Assembly (NCBI RefSeq): GCF_014640195.1
Contig: NZ_BMGM01000010.1
Location: 1-64,000 of the forward strand
DNA length: 64,000 nucleotides
Direction: 5' to 3'
Source: Psychroflexus planctonicus
Lineage (GTDB): Bacteria > Bacteroidota > Bacteroidia > Flavobacteriales > Flavobacteriaceae
The notes beneath the pieces are model-generated. The model saw only the letters and a list, made by a program, of their open reading frames with translations. It had not been told where the DNA came from and made no database searches. The position numbers and the translations under genes are program-made. Below are positions 25,997 to 35,530 of the stretch, in pieces (positions within the stretch are counted from its first letter, which is position 1; each line of letters starts with the position of its first letter).

Positions 25997-26647
25997 ATGA
26001 TTTTCGATAAACATACCAGCCGAGAAACCTCGGAATTATTATTACAAATTAACGCAATAAAATTGAAACCACAAGAACCATTTACATGGGCTAGCGGTTG
26101 GAAGTCTCCAATATATTGCGATAACAGGATAATTCTTTCTCACCCTAAAATTAGAAATTACATAGCTGAACAATTGGCTAAACAAGTTGAAAAAATCTAC
26201 GGCAAACCCGATGTAATTGCTGGCGTTGCTACTGGCGCAATAGGTATTGGAACATTGGTAGCTCATTGGCTAGGATTGCCTTTTGTTTACGTGAGACCAG
26301 AACCCAAAAAACACGGAAGAAAAAACCAAATTGAAGGTCAACTTGAAGCAAACCAAAATGTTGTGGTTATTGAAGATTTAATCAGTACAGGGAAAAGTAG
26401 TCTAAATGCGGTAAAAGCCCTAAAAGATGAAGCTAACGCCAACATAAAAGGGATGCTTGCTATTTTTAGTTATGGATTTGATGTAGCTAAAGACAACTTT
26501 GAAAAAGATAAAGTTGAATTGTACACCTTAAGCGATTACGAAACGCTGATTAATCAAGCCTTCGAGAATAGTCATTTATTTAAAAAAGAACTTTTAGTTC
26601 TACAGGACTGGAGAAAAAACCCAGCAGATTGGAATCCAAACACATAA
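25997..26647 (+). CDS. pyrE: Orotate phosphoribosyltransferase
   Basis: Joins orotate and PRPP to orotidine 5'-monophosphate in pyrimidine synthesis. The 216 residues are usual. The PRPP-binding motif VVVIEDLISTGKSS is at ~120-133, and the mobile-loop RPEPKKHGRKNQIEG precedes it. It is followed after 3 nt by the SRPBCC gene, so it is the first gene of a two-gene operon. Confidence 0.97.
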   Translation: MIFDKHTSRETSELLLQINAIKLKPQEPFTWASGWKSPIYCDNRIILSHPKIRNYIAEQLAKQVEKIYGKPDVIAGVATGAIGIGTLVAHWLGLPFVYVRPEPKKHGRKNQIEGQLEANQNVVVIEDLISTGKSSLNAVKALKDEANANIKGMLAIFSYGFDVAKDNFEKDKVELYTLSDYETLINQAFENSHLFKKELLVLQDWRKNPADWNPNT

Positions 26648-26650
26648 AAA

Positions 26651-27049
26651 ATGAATTTAGAAAGCCCAAAAGTAAAATTAAATAAAACACAAAAAGAAGT
26701 TTTTGATTTTTTAGCCGATGTAAAAAACTTTGAAAAAATAATGCCCGAAAGCATTGAAAAGTTTGAAAGTTTAGACGAAAATAGTTTCCTTTTTCAATTG
26801 AAAGGAATGCCTGTTTTAAAACTTACTTTAAAGGAAAAAACCGAAGCTAGTAAAATTATTTTGGGAGCCAAGAGTGAAAAACTTCCATTTAAATTAATTG
26901 CAGATATTCAAGAAGTAGATGGATCTACATCTGAATTACAACTTTTATTTGAAGGTGAATTTAATGCCATGATGAGCATGATGATTAAATCTCCTATTCA
27001 AAAATTCATAAAAAGTTTAAGCGAAAATTTAGAAAAGCGATTTAACTAA
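26651..27049 (+). CDS. SRPBCC (polyketide cyclase/START-like) family protein
   Basis: A 132-residue helix-grip-fold protein beginning with a short strand, then KTQKEVFDFLADVKNFEKIMPESI, a typical entry to the ligand pocket, and ending in a long amphipathic helix (SPIQKFIKSLSENLEKRF). No catalytic residues are recognised. It is co-transcribed with pyrE and convergent with birA (4-nt gap). Relatives commonly sit next to pyrE in Flavobacteria, as far as I recall; the link is unexplained. Confidence 0.85.
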   Translation: MNLESPKVKLNKTQKEVFDFLADVKNFEKIMPESIEKFESLDENSFLFQLKGMPVLKLTLKEKTEASKIILGAKSEKLPFKLIADIQEVDGSTSELQLLFEGEFNAMMSMMIKSPIQKFIKSLSENLEKRFN

Positions 27050-27053
27050 TTGG

Positions 27054-27791
27054 TTAGTACAAAAGTTTAATTTCTTTTACATCAAAACTTTCTTCTTGTT
27101 CATCTTCAAAAAGAACGCGTAGACTTCCATTGGTTTTTACACCTTGTATGATTCCGGGGAGTTTTCTTCCGTCTGGAAATTGAAACATAGAAGCACTTTG
27201 TTTTCTAAATAAAAGTTCATGATAACGTTCAAATATTTCAGTTGTATTTCTGGTTTTCAACTGAATGGGGATTTTCTGCATTTCAGATAATATTGCATAC
27301 AGCACTTCGTCTAAATTGTAATGTATTCCCGTTATTTTTTTTAGAGAAGATGCTTGCGGCAAACCAACAAACTCGGTTTGATTTACATTTAAACCAATAC
27401 CCACAATTGCAGAATTTACCAATCTATTTTGAATAATAGTTTCAATTAAAATTCCTGCAATTTTATATCGGTTAGAAATAATATCGTTAGGCCATTTTAG
27501 TTGAACCTTAAAAAAGCCAAGGTTTTTTAAAGCATTTATAAGATTTAAAGAAACCAAAGCACTTAATTTAAATTGATTTTTTACATCTAATTTTAAATTT
27601 TGTAGAACCAAACTGAAAGTTAAATTTTGTCCTTTATCGCTTTGCCAACTAGCACCAAGTTGCCCTTTACCAGCAACTTGATTAGGAGTGAGCACGCAAA
27701 AATTAGTAGTTATGTGGCCTTCATGTAATAGCTGCCGAGCATAATTATTAGTAGATTCTGTTTGAATAATTGATAATACTTGAAACTCCAT
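27054..27791 (-). CDS. birA: Biotin--[acetyl-CoA-carboxylase] ligase
   Basis: Attaches biotin to the carboxyl carrier protein via biotinyl-AMP. With 245 residues it is a group I enzyme lacking the N-terminal DNA-binding domain, so it should not act as a repressor. The adenylate loop reads AGKGQLGASWQS, a variant of GRGRxGRxW with arginines replaced. VQLKWPNDIISNRYKIAGILIE carries the conserved KWPND and the catalytic lysine. A small C-terminal SH3-like domain follows. It is divergent from rsfS. Confidence 0.94.
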   Translation of the reverse strand: MEFQVLSIIQTESTNNYARQLLHEGHITTNFCVLTPNQVAGKGQLGASWQSDKGQNLTFSLVLQNLKLDVKNQFKLSALVSLNLINALKNLGFFKVQLKWPNDIISNRYKIAGILIETIIQNRLVNSAIVGIGLNVNQTEFVGLPQASSLKKITGIHYNLDEVLYAILSEMQKIPIQLKTRNTTEIFERYHELLFRKQSASMFQFPDGRKLPGIIQGVKTNGSLRVLFEDEQEESFDVKEIKLLY

Positions 27792-27847
27792 GTTGTTTAC
27801 AGCAATAAATGTTTTGTTAAGTGGCTAATTAAAAGACTAAAAAAAGC

Positions 27848-27855
27848 TAAATTTG
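27848..27855 (+). promoter_or_regulatory. -7 box of rsfS-ftsH
   Basis: TAAATTTG lies 29 nt before the rsfS start. No TTG is seen at -33. Confidence 0.5.
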
Positions 27856-27884
27856 CATAAAACTAATAAATATAAAGCTTAGCA

Positions 27885-28250
27885 TTGAATAAAATTAACC
27901 CTGACCAACAAATTTCCCTAATTATTAAAGGTATTGAAGATGTTAAAGGTAAAGACATTAGTATTTTAGACCTCCGCGAAATTGAAAATACCATTTGCGA
28001 TTATTTTATAATTTGTACTGGCACATCTAACACACAAGTAGATGCTATTGTTACATCTATAAGAAAAACAGTGAGTAAAGATTTACAAGAAAAACCTTGG
28101 AACATTGAAGGACAATCCAACTCAGAATGGGTGTTGGTAGATTATGTAAATATTATTGTACACGTATTCCAAAAGCAAATACGCGAACACTATGATATTG
28201 AAAGCCTTTGGGGAGATGCAAAACTAACTCAAATTGAAACTGATTATTAA
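27885..28250 (+). CDS. rsfS: Ribosome silencing factor
   Basis: A 121-residue RsfS/DUF143 protein that binds ribosomal protein L14 and blocks subunit joining when nutrients run low. The family core DLREIENTICDYFIICTGTSNTQVDAI and the ending HYDIESLWGDAKL are clear. The only start giving the family's usual N-terminus is TTG at 27885, as no ATG precedes the core. The stop is 18 nt before ftsH, so the two form an operon. Confidence 0.95.
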   Translation: MNKINPDQQISLIIKGIEDVKGKDISILDLREIENTICDYFIICTGTSNTQVDAIVTSIRKTVSKDLQEKPWNIEGQSNSEWVLVDYVNIIVHVFQKQIREHYDIESLWGDAKLTQIETDY

Positions 28251-28268
28251 TTTGGTGGAAAACTAAAC

Positions 28269-30389
28269 ATGACAAAAAAGACAAATAAAAATAACCCAAA
28301 ACAAAGTAAAAACCCACGTGGAAATGGTCCTAAAAAACCAAAATTCAATTCGTATTGGATTTACGTTGGTATAATTGTTCTATTTATTGCTGTTCAATTC
28401 TTTGGCGGAAACAGTTTTAATAAAGTTGCGGAAACCAGTCCGAGTGAATTTGAAAATTTTCTTAGAAATGGTGATGTTGAACGATTAATTATTTACAAAA
28501 ATACACGTATTGCTGAAGTATTTTTAACCGAAGAAGCAAAAGAAAAAACAGAACATCAATCGGTTTCCGAAAACGAATCTTTTAGTGGGCAAAGTCCTGA
28601 CTATAAGTTTGAATTTGGAGATTTACAGAATTTTGAAAATAAGATTAATCAAATCAAAAGAGAAAACGATATTCAGTTGAACCCTCGCTACGAAACCAAA
28701 GAAAATTTCTGGGGAGATATTTTAATTGGATTATTGCCATTTGTAGTCATAATTGCTATTTGGATTTTCATAATGAAAAGAATGAGCGGTGGCGCAGGTG
28801 GTGGCGCAGGTGGCCAAATATTCAACATCGGAAAATCGAAGGCTAAACTCTTTGATGAAAAAACAGATATTAAAACTTCATTTAAGGATGTAGCTGGATT
28901 AGAAGGCGCCAAAGATGAAGTGCAAGAAATTGTAGATTTTCTAAAATATCCTGATAAATACACCAACTTGGGTGGTAAAATTCCAAAAGGAGCAATATTA
29001 GTTGGTCCTCCAGGAACAGGTAAAACCTTGTTAGCAAAAGCCGTTGCTGGTGAAGCTGGAGTGCCATTTTTCTCTTTGTCTGGTTCAGACTTTGTAGAAA
29101 TGTTTGTTGGTGTTGGTGCTTCTCGTGTTAGAGACCTTTTTAAACAAGCAAAAGAAAAATCTCCATCTATTATCTTCATTGATGAAATTGATGCAATTGG
29201 TCGTGCTCGTGGAAAAAGCAATTTCTCTGGATCTAACGATGAAAGAGAAAATACACTAAACCAACTTTTAACGGAAATGGACGGATTTGGGAGCAAAACA
29301 AATGTAATTGTTTTGGCGGCAACTAACCGAGCAGACGTATTAGATAAAGCTTTAGTAAGAGCAGGTAGGTTTGATAGACAAATTTATGTTGACTTACCCG
29401 ATTTAAATGAAAGAAAAGAAATCTTTGAAGTACATTTAAGACCTTTAAAGAAAGTAGCAGACGAGTTAGACACAGATTTCTTGGCAAAACAAACACCTGG
29501 CTTTTCTGGTGCAGATATTGCCAATGTATGTAATGAAGCTGCTTTGATAGCTGCCAGAAACGAACACACCGCCGTAGGAAAACAAGACTTCTTAGATGCA
29601 GTAGACCGAATAATTGGTGGTTTAGAAAAGAAAAATAAAATCATGACGATGGAAGAGAAAAAAGCCATCGCCTATCATGAAGCAGGTCATGCCACAGTAA
29701 GTTGGTTGTTAGAACATGCGGCTCCATTGGTAAAAGTAACTATTGTACCACGTGGCCAATCTTTAGGTGCAGCTTGGTATTTACCTGAAGAAAGATTAAT
29801 TGTCCGCACAGAACAAATGCTAGACGAAATGTGTGCAACCATGGGTGGTAGAGCTGCAGAGAAAGTAGTTTTTGATAAAATTTCTACCGGTGCTTTAAGC
29901 GATTTAGAAAAGGTAACAAAACAAGCTAGAGCTATGGTTACCATTTATGGCTTAAATGAAAAAGTAGGTAATTTAACTTACTACGATTCTCAAAATCAAG
30001 ATCCTAATTTCACAAAACCATACAGTGAAAAGACATCTGAACTGATCGATAAAGAAATTTCAACTTTAATTGAAGCGCAATATCATCGTGCAATCCAAAT
30101 TCTTACAGAAAACATAGATAAGTTGCATAAATTGGCAGATATTCTTTTAGAGAAAGAAGTTATCTTTAAAGACGACATGGAAGATATTTTTGGCAAAAGG
30201 CCTTTCAAAAAACCAAAAATGTCTGAAAGAAATGGAAAAACAGTAGTTAAAGAAAAACCTTCAGAAGAATTAAAAAGTGAAGATAATCATGAAAAAAATG
30301 ATCATCAGGATTCAGATTCTAATGAAGAAACAAAAAAAGATGATCAAAATGAATCATCGAACAATAACAAAGATACAAGCCATAAATAA
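28269..30389 (+). CDS. ftsH: ATP-dependent zinc metalloprotease FtsH
   Basis: Membrane-anchored AAA protease for quality control and short-lived proteins. Membrane segments are at ~30-47 and ~150-170, with a periplasmic part between. The AAA domain has GPPGTGKT, IIFIDEIDAIG and the second-region-of-homology arginines (RAGRFDRQI). The zinc site HEAGH is at ~470. The 706 residues end in a ~60-residue acidic and basic hydrophilic tail, longer than in E. coli. It is translated after rsfS. Confidence 0.97.
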   Translation: MTKKTNKNNPKQSKNPRGNGPKKPKFNSYWIYVGIIVLFIAVQFFGGNSFNKVAETSPSEFENFLRNGDVERLIIYKNTRIAEVFLTEEAKEKTEHQSVSENESFSGQSPDYKFEFGDLQNFENKINQIKRENDIQLNPRYETKENFWGDILIGLLPFVVIIAIWIFIMKRMSGGAGGGAGGQIFNIGKSKAKLFDEKTDIKTSFKDVAGLEGAKDEVQEIVDFLKYPDKYTNLGGKIPKGAILVGPPGTGKTLLAKAVAGEAGVPFFSLSGSDFVEMFVGVGASRVRDLFKQAKEKSPSIIFIDEIDAIGRARGKSNFSGSNDERENTLNQLLTEMDGFGSKTNVIVLAATNRADVLDKALVRAGRFDRQIYVDLPDLNERKEIFEVHLRPLKKVADELDTDFLAKQTPGFSGADIANVCNEAALIAARNEHTAVGKQDFLDAVDRIIGGLEKKNKIMTMEEKKAIAYHEAGHATVSWLLEHAAPLVKVTIVPRGQSLGAAWYLPEERLIVRTEQMLDEMCATMGGRAAEKVVFDKISTGALSDLEKVTKQARAMVTIYGLNEKVGNLTYYDSQNQDPNFTKPYSEKTSELIDKEISTLIEAQYHRAIQILTENIDKLHKLADILLEKEVIFKDDMEDIFGKRPFKKPKMSERNGKTVVKEKPSEELKSEDNHEKNDHQDSDSNEETKKDDQNESSNNNKDTSHK

Positions 30390-30438
30390 TCAAAATTAAT
30401 TTTTGAATAATCATATAAGCAACTCAATTTGAATTTTA

Positions 30439-30446
30439 TATTTTTG
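30439..30446 (+). promoter_or_regulatory. -7 box upstream of the LUD-cdsA-psd-ACBP operon
   Basis: TATTTTTG lies 17 nt before the ATG at 30464. No TTG is seen at the -33 distance. Confidence 0.45.
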
Positions 30447-30463
30447 GAAGTAACAATTAATAT

Positions 30464-31066
30464 ATGAGTTTTTTAAAACGTCTTTTAGGTATATCGGATA
30501 AAAAAGACAAGAACACTTTACGTAAAGATCCAGACGAAAGTAAGTTCATGCCTGAAAAAAGCCTACCTATTGATGAGATGTTTATGAATAATTTCAAAGA
30601 AAACGGTGGCAAATTCCTGTATTGTGAAGATGAAAACGAATTGCAGTCTACATTCAAACAAATATTAAACGAGAATAACTGGAAAAAAGAAAATGTATTT
30701 GCTAAATCTTCAGATTTATTGAAGCGTTTTCAAATCAAAAATTCACTTACTCGTCCGTTAGACGCAGATTACTTTCTTACTACAACCGAATATTTAATTG
30801 CTAATACTGGTGCTTTGCTGGTTAATTCTGACCAAATAGGTGAAAAAAAATTAAACGATTTACCCTACAACTTTATAGTAATAGCTACTACAAGCCAGCT
30901 ACTTGAAACAATTGGCGAAGGTTTACAACTCATTAAACGTAAGAAAAGCGAAATACCTAGCAACATTACTACAATGAAAACTTTTGAAGGCAAAGTAGAA
31001 TCTGATTTTATGAGCTATGGTAGTCCTTCAAAAAACTTATATTTGCTTCTACTTGAAGATTTATAA
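30464..31066 (+). CDS. LUD domain protein (LutC/YkgG-like)
   Basis: A 200-residue protein of the LutC/YkgG group, named for lactate utilisation; the fold resembles NagB-like sugar-phosphate isomerases. Family landmarks are FLTTTEYLIANTGALLV and the C-terminal GSPSKNLYLLLLEDL. No other lactate-utilisation genes (lutA, lutB) are nearby; it is joined instead to cdsA (3-nt gap), so its role here is unclear. Confidence 0.88.
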   Translation: MSFLKRLLGISDKKDKNTLRKDPDESKFMPEKSLPIDEMFMNNFKENGGKFLYCEDENELQSTFKQILNENNWKKENVFAKSSDLLKRFQIKNSLTRPLDADYFLTTTEYLIANTGALLVNSDQIGEKKLNDLPYNFIVIATTSQLLETIGEGLQLIKRKKSEIPSNITTMKTFEGKVESDFMSYGSPSKNLYLLLLEDL

Positions 31067-31069
31067 GGA

Positions 31070-31873
31070 ATGAATGAAACGCTTAAACGCTCACTTGCCG
31101 GTGTAGTTTACATGTTTTTAATTATAGGTGCTGCACTTTTGGGTGAGAAATCACTCATACTGGTTTTCCTGATTCTAGGAATTGCATCAATTTACGAAGT
31201 ACAACGTTTACTAAAATTCAAAAACCTGATAGGATATTTACTATTAGCAGCATTATTGTATAGTCTAGCAAGCTTTAGAAGCTACTTTAGTTATGTTTAT
31301 TTTTTAATTCCGCTGGTTTTATTAATCAAAGTGCTACTGTTGAAAGACTTATTTTCCAAAAAAGATTTCGTGATCATTTCAGATAAAAAACCACTTATTT
31401 CTTGGTTATTTATTGTTCCATCATTTTTATTTCTTTGCTTGTTGCCAACTGTTGGTGGCGAATATCAACCTTATCTATTCATTAGTTTTTTTGTTTTAGT
31501 TTGGACAAACGACTCTTTTGCATATTTAATCGGGAAAAATATTGGGAAAAATAAATTATTTGAACGTGTATCTCCTAAAAAAACAATGGAAGGTTTTTTT
31601 GGAGGCGTAATTATGACATTAATTTTTAGTTTTATTATTTATAAAATTTTAAACATATACTCGACTATTATTTGGCTGGGAATTGCCCTATTAGTGAGTG
31701 TTTTTGGTAGTTTAGGCGATTTAGTTCAATCTAAATTTAAACGTGTTGCCAACGTAAAAGATAGCGGCAGCATCATGCCTGGTCACGGTGGTGTTTTTGA
31801 TAGAATGGATAGTACCATTTTTTCTATTACATTTGTATATACGTTTTTATTAATTATAGAATATGTTTCATAA
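31070..31873 (+). CDS. cdsA: Phosphatidate cytidylyltransferase
   Basis: Integral membrane enzyme that makes CDP-diacylglycerol from phosphatidate and CTP, the branch point for phosphatidylethanolamine and other phospholipids. The 267 residues carry about seven membrane segments and the family signature near the C-terminus: GDLVQSKFKRVANVKDSG followed by PGHGGVFDRMDS. It overlaps psd by 11 bp, consistent with translational coupling in a phospholipid operon. Confidence 0.96.
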   Translation: MNETLKRSLAGVVYMFLIIGAALLGEKSLILVFLILGIASIYEVQRLLKFKNLIGYLLLAALLYSLASFRSYFSYVYFLIPLVLLIKVLLLKDLFSKKDFVIISDKKPLISWLFIVPSFLFLCLLPTVGGEYQPYLFISFFVLVWTNDSFAYLIGKNIGKNKLFERVSPKKTMEGFFGGVIMTLIFSFIIYKILNIYSTIIWLGIALLVSVFGSLGDLVQSKFKRVANVKDSGSIMPGHGGVFDRMDSTIFSITFVYTFLLIIEYVS

Positions 31874-32513
31874 GGAAGGTTTTAAAATACTTGGTGTTTC
31901 GCTAATACTATTATTAGCAATAAACTTAATTACAAGTTACTTAACCACAATAGATTGGATTATTTATGTTGTATTTGGAATATCTTCTATTCTATTTATT
32001 CTAGTTGCACAGTTTTTTAGAAATCCGAAACGCGGTGTTACTGAAAATGAAAATTACGTAGTTGCCCCAGTAGATGGTAAAGTTGTTGCTATTGAAAAAG
32101 TTGAAGAAAAAGAATATTTTAAAGATAAGCGTTTATTGGTTTCTATATTTATGTCTCCTATAAACGTTCATGTTACTAGATATCCTGTGAGCGGAAATGT
32201 TAAATACAGCATGTACCACAAAGGAAAATATTTAGTAGCATGGCATCCAAAGTCTTCTGAAGAAAACGAACGTACAACGGTAGTTGTAGATGCTCCTAAA
32301 TTTGGAGAAATATTGTACCGCCAGATAGCTGGTGCTGTAGCAAAACGCATTGTGAATTACGCAGCTGCTGGGCAAGTTGTAACACAAGGTGCTGACAGTG
32401 GATTTATTAAATTTGGTTCTCGAGTAGATGTGTTTTTACCAACAGGATCTGAAGTAAAAGTAAAGATTGGTCAAAAAGTCCGCGGTGCGGAAACCATTAT
32501 ATCTGAATTATAA
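31863..32513 (+). CDS. psd: Phosphatidylserine decarboxylase
   Basis: Pyruvoyl-dependent enzyme converting phosphatidylserine to phosphatidylethanolamine. At 216 residues it belongs to the short, archaeal-type group. Two membrane segments occupy ~7-52. The self-cleavage site FIKFGSRVD (Gly-Ser, ~190) yields the alpha subunit with its pyruvoyl group. Other landmarks are VAPVDGKVVAIEKV and the histidine in PINVHVTRYP. It lies between cdsA and the acyl-CoA-binding protein gene. Confidence 0.95.
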   Translation: MFHKEGFKILGVSLILLLAINLITSYLTTIDWIIYVVFGISSILFILVAQFFRNPKRGVTENENYVVAPVDGKVVAIEKVEEKEYFKDKRLLVSIFMSPINVHVTRYPVSGNVKYSMYHKGKYLVAWHPKSSEENERTTVVVDAPKFGEILYRQIAGAVAKRIVNYAAAGQVVTQGADSGFIKFGSRVDVFLPTGSEVKVKIGQKVRGAETIISEL

Positions 32514-32515
32514 TT

Positions 32516-32812
32516 GTGAATTACAAAGAACTTACAGACGAAGAATTAGAAAACGTCTTTTTAAAGGCGTATACTAAAGTGGGTAAAACCAAAAAGAAGT
32601 TCCCACAAGATGTATTACTTCATTTTTACTCCTATTATAAACACGCAACTAATGATAATAACCTACAGGTTATTCATCAACCAGAAAATGGTGAAGAGTT
32701 AGTAAATGCATTTAAAGCAAATGCATTATTCCAAATAAAATCAATTTCTCAACGCGAAGCAAAAATTAGCTATATAACTCTTGCTAAGCAACAGTTAAAT
32801 GGAGAGTTCTAA
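32516..32812 (+). CDS. Acyl-CoA-binding protein
   Basis: A 98-residue four-helix protein of the ACBP family, which binds long-chain acyl-CoA esters with high affinity in the cytoplasm. The conserved LLHFYSYYKHATNDNN segment and the following helices fit. Start is GTG at 32516-32518, 2 nt after the psd stop; a TTG two bases earlier would be closed at once by TGA. As the last gene of a phospholipid operon it may supply or buffer acyl-CoA. ACBPs are common in eukaryotes and patchy in bacteria. Confidence 0.88.
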   Translation: MNYKELTDEELENVFLKAYTKVGKTKKKFPQDVLLHFYSYYKHATNDNNLQVIHQPENGEELVNAFKANALFQIKSISQREAKISYITLAKQQLNGEF

Positions 32813-32838
32813 TAAATTTACCCTGCCTAATTCTTAGT

Positions 32839-35469
32839 TTAGAGCGCTTTTAAACTTGCTTCAATAGTTTCTATTTTTGCCAAAGCGTCTGCTTGTTTTT
32901 GTTTCTCAATGGCAACTACTTTTTCTGGAGCATTGTTCACAAACTTCTCATTGGAAAGTTTCTTTTCAACCGATTTTAAAAAGCCTTGCAAGTAAACCAA
33001 TTCGGTTTGTAGTTTTTCCTTTTCTGCTTCTACATCAATAGCGCCGTCCATGGGAATAAAATATTCGTTGGCTTGCACTCGAAATGAAAAAGCACCTTCT
33101 ACACTATCTTGAACTACTTCAATAGAATTTAAATTACAAAGCTTTTGGATAACGCCATCAAATTGATTTGAAAATGCTTCATTGTTGATCATCTTTAAGT
33201 CAATAGCATCTTTAAAAGCGATGTTTTTCTCTTTTCGGATGTTTCTAACTCCGCTGATTACTTCTTTGGTGGTTTCAAAATCCTTCAAAAAAGTCACATC
33301 AAATTCCTTTTGAATTGGCCATTCGGAAACCACTAAAGCTTCTTTTGGATCTCTTTCTGCAATATTATGCCATATTTCTTCTGTAATAAATGGCATGAAT
33401 GGGTGCAACAATTTCAAATTGCTTTCTAACAAATCAAGCACTTGTTTTAGAGTTTGTTGATCGATGGGTTGTTGGTAAGCTGGCTTTACAATTTCTAATA
33501 ACCATGAACAGAAATCGTCCCAAACCAGTTTGTAAGTTGCCATTAAAGCATCAGAAATACGATATTTACTGAAGTGGTCTTCAATTTCAACTAAAGTAGA
33601 TTGCAATTTTGTTTCGTACCAATGCAAAGCAATTTTTGAATGTTCGGGTTGCATTTCGTTTTCAGAAACTTCCCAACCTTGAATTAACCTAAAGGCATTC
33701 CAAAGTTTGTTGGCAAAGGCTTTTCCTTGTTGGCAAAGTGCTTCATCAAACAGCAAATCGTTTCCTGCGGCGCTACTCAACAATAATCCAACACGAACAC
33801 CATCAGCTCCAAATTCTTCCATCAACTTGAGTGCATCGGGAGAATTTCCGAGCGACTTAGACATTTTTCGGCGTTGTTTGTCTCTTACAATTCCAGTTAA
33901 ATATACATTATCGAATGGCTTTTTGCCAGTATATTCATAACCTGCCATGATCATTCTAGCCACCCAGAAAAACAAAATATCTGGACCCGTTACCAAATCT
34001 TTGGTTGGATAATAGTAGTTGAATTCTTCATTTTCTGGATTGCGAATACCATCAAAAACACTCATTGGCCACAACCATGAAGAAAACCAAGTATCCAATA
34101 CATCTTCATCTTGATGAATATCGGCATGACTTAATGTTGGATTCCCTGTTTTTTGAATGGCTAATTCCAAGGCTTCTTCTGCATTTTTAGCCACTACAAA
34201 ATCGTTTTTGCCTTCACCAATATAATAGGCAGGAATGCGATGTCCCCACCACAGTTGCCTAGATATATTCCAATCACGAACATTCTCTAACCAGTTGCGG
34301 TAGGTATTTTCAAATTTCTTTGGAAACAATTTAATTTCTTCAGTTTTCAGTACCGCATCTAAAGCTGGTTTTGCTAAATCTTGCATGTTCAAAAACCACT
34401 GATCAGAAAGTTTGGGTTCGATAACGGCTCCCGTTCTTTCTGATGTTCCCACTTTGTTGATGTGGTTTTCAACTTTTACTAAATATCCTTTTTGTTCTAA
34501 TTCTTGTGCAAAAAGTTTTCTAGCTTCAAAACGATCTTTGCCTTGGTAATGCATACCAAAGTGATTCAGACTAGCATCATCATTAAAAATATCAATCACT
34601 TCTAATTGATGCTTATCGCCTAACATCTTGTCATTTTCGTCATGTGCAGGCGTTACTTTTAAGCAACCCGTTCCAAATTCTACATCAACATATTCATCTT
34701 CAATAATAGGAATGCTTCTATTAACCACAGGTACAATGGCGCGTTTTCCTTTCAGGTGCTGATAGCGTTCATCTTCGGGATGAATGCAAATGGCGGTATC
34801 GCCAAACAAGGTTTCTGGTCGAGTTGTAGCTATGGTTAAGTGTTCCTCAGTTCCTTCAATTTGGTACTGAATATGGTATAATTTTCCTTGTTTTTCTTGG
34901 TACACCAATTCTTCATCAGAAAGTGTAGTTTTGGCTTGCGGATCCCAGTTCACCATTCGGTAACCACGGTAAATTTTTCCTTTGTTATGCAAATCGATAA
35001 AGGTATTGATTACCGATTCATATAAATCCTGATCCATGGTAAACTTCACCCGATCCCAATCGCAGGAAGCGCCTAGTTTTTGCAGCTGGTTTAAAATTTG
35101 CCCACCATAGTTTTCAGTCCAATCCCAAGCGTGTTTTAAAAAGTCTTCTCTAGAAATTTCAGCTTTGTTGATTCCTTCCTCTTTCAACTTAGCTACTACT
35201 TTGGCTTCCGTAGCAATAGATGCATGATCTGTGCCTGGAACCCAACAAGCGTTAAAGCCTTTGAGTCTTGCTCTACGAATTAAAACATCCTGAATGGTGT
35301 TGTTTAACATGTGTCCCATGTGCAAAACCCCAGTAACATTCGGTGGTGGAATGACAATGGTATAGGATGGTTTTTCGTTAGGTTTGGAATGGAAAAATTT
35401 GTTTTCCAACCAATATTGATACCATTTTTCTTCAACTTCTCTAGGCGAATATTTTGCAGCTATGGGCAT
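32839..35469 (-). CDS. valS: Valyl-tRNA synthetase
   Basis: Class I aminoacyl-tRNA synthetase charging tRNA-Val, with an editing domain against threonine. The 876 residues are usual. The HIGH motif appears as [15 protein letters not shown] (~41-55) and KMSKS as [13 protein letters not shown] (~535-547). The anticodon-binding domain and a C-terminal coiled-coil tail ([14 protein letters not shown]...KKL) follow. Transcribed alone. Confidence 0.98.
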   Translation of the reverse strand: MPIAAKYSPREVEEKWYQYWLENKFFHSKPNEKPSYTIVIPPPNVTGVLHMGHMLNNTIQDVLIRRARLKGFNACWVPGTDHASIATEAKVVAKLKEEGINKAEISREDFLKHAWDWTENYGGQILNQLQKLGASCDWDRVKFTMDQDLYESVINTFIDLHNKGKIYRGYRMVNWDPQAKTTLSDEELVYQEKQGKLYHIQYQIEGTEEHLTIATTRPETLFGDTAICIHPEDERYQHLKGKRAIVPVVNRSIPIIEDEYVDVEFGTGCLKVTPAHDENDKMLGDKHQLEVIDIFNDDASLNHFGMHYQGKDRFEARKLFAQELEQKGYLVKVENHINKVGTSERTGAVIEPKLSDQWFLNMQDLAKPALDAVLKTEEIKLFPKKFENTYRNWLENVRDWNISRQLWWGHRIPAYYIGEGKNDFVVAKNAEEALELAIQKTGNPTLSHADIHQDEDVLDTWFSSWLWPMSVFDGIRNPENEEFNYYYPTKDLVTGPDILFFWVARMIMAGYEYTGKKPFDNVYLTGIVRDKQRRKMSKSLGNSPDALKLMEEFGADGVRVGLLLSSAAGNDLLFDEALCQQGKAFANKLWNAFRLIQGWEVSENEMQPEHSKIALHWYETKLQSTLVEIEDHFSKYRISDALMATYKLVWDDFCSWLLEIVKPAYQQPIDQQTLKQVLDLLESNLKLLHPFMPFITEEIWHNIAERDPKEALVVSEWPIQKEFDVTFLKDFETTKEVISGVRNIRKEKNIAFKDAIDLKMINNEAFSNQFDGVIQKLCNLNSIEVVQDSVEGAFSFRVQANEYFIPMDGAIDVEAEKEKLQTELVYLQGFLKSVEKKLSNEKFVNNAPEKVVAIEKQKQADALAKIETIEASLKAL

Positions 35470-35488
35470 GTAAAAATTATTTAAGCCG

Positions 35489-35496
35489 CAAAAATA
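35489..35496 (-). promoter_or_regulatory. -7 box of valS
   Basis: The minus strand reads TATTTTTG, 19 nt upstream of the valS ATG. Confidence 0.5.
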
Positions 35497-35530
35497 CCAT
35501 TAATGCCATTAAAGTGAAAAAACTTAGGCT

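Noticed and set aside
28688-29296. Long open frame antisense to ftsH (and several similar ones antisense to valS, recQ and T9SS genes)
   Set aside because: Each lies fully inside a clearly identified gene, is low-complexity in composition and has no recognised domain, promoter or start; these are mirror images of conserved coding sequence.
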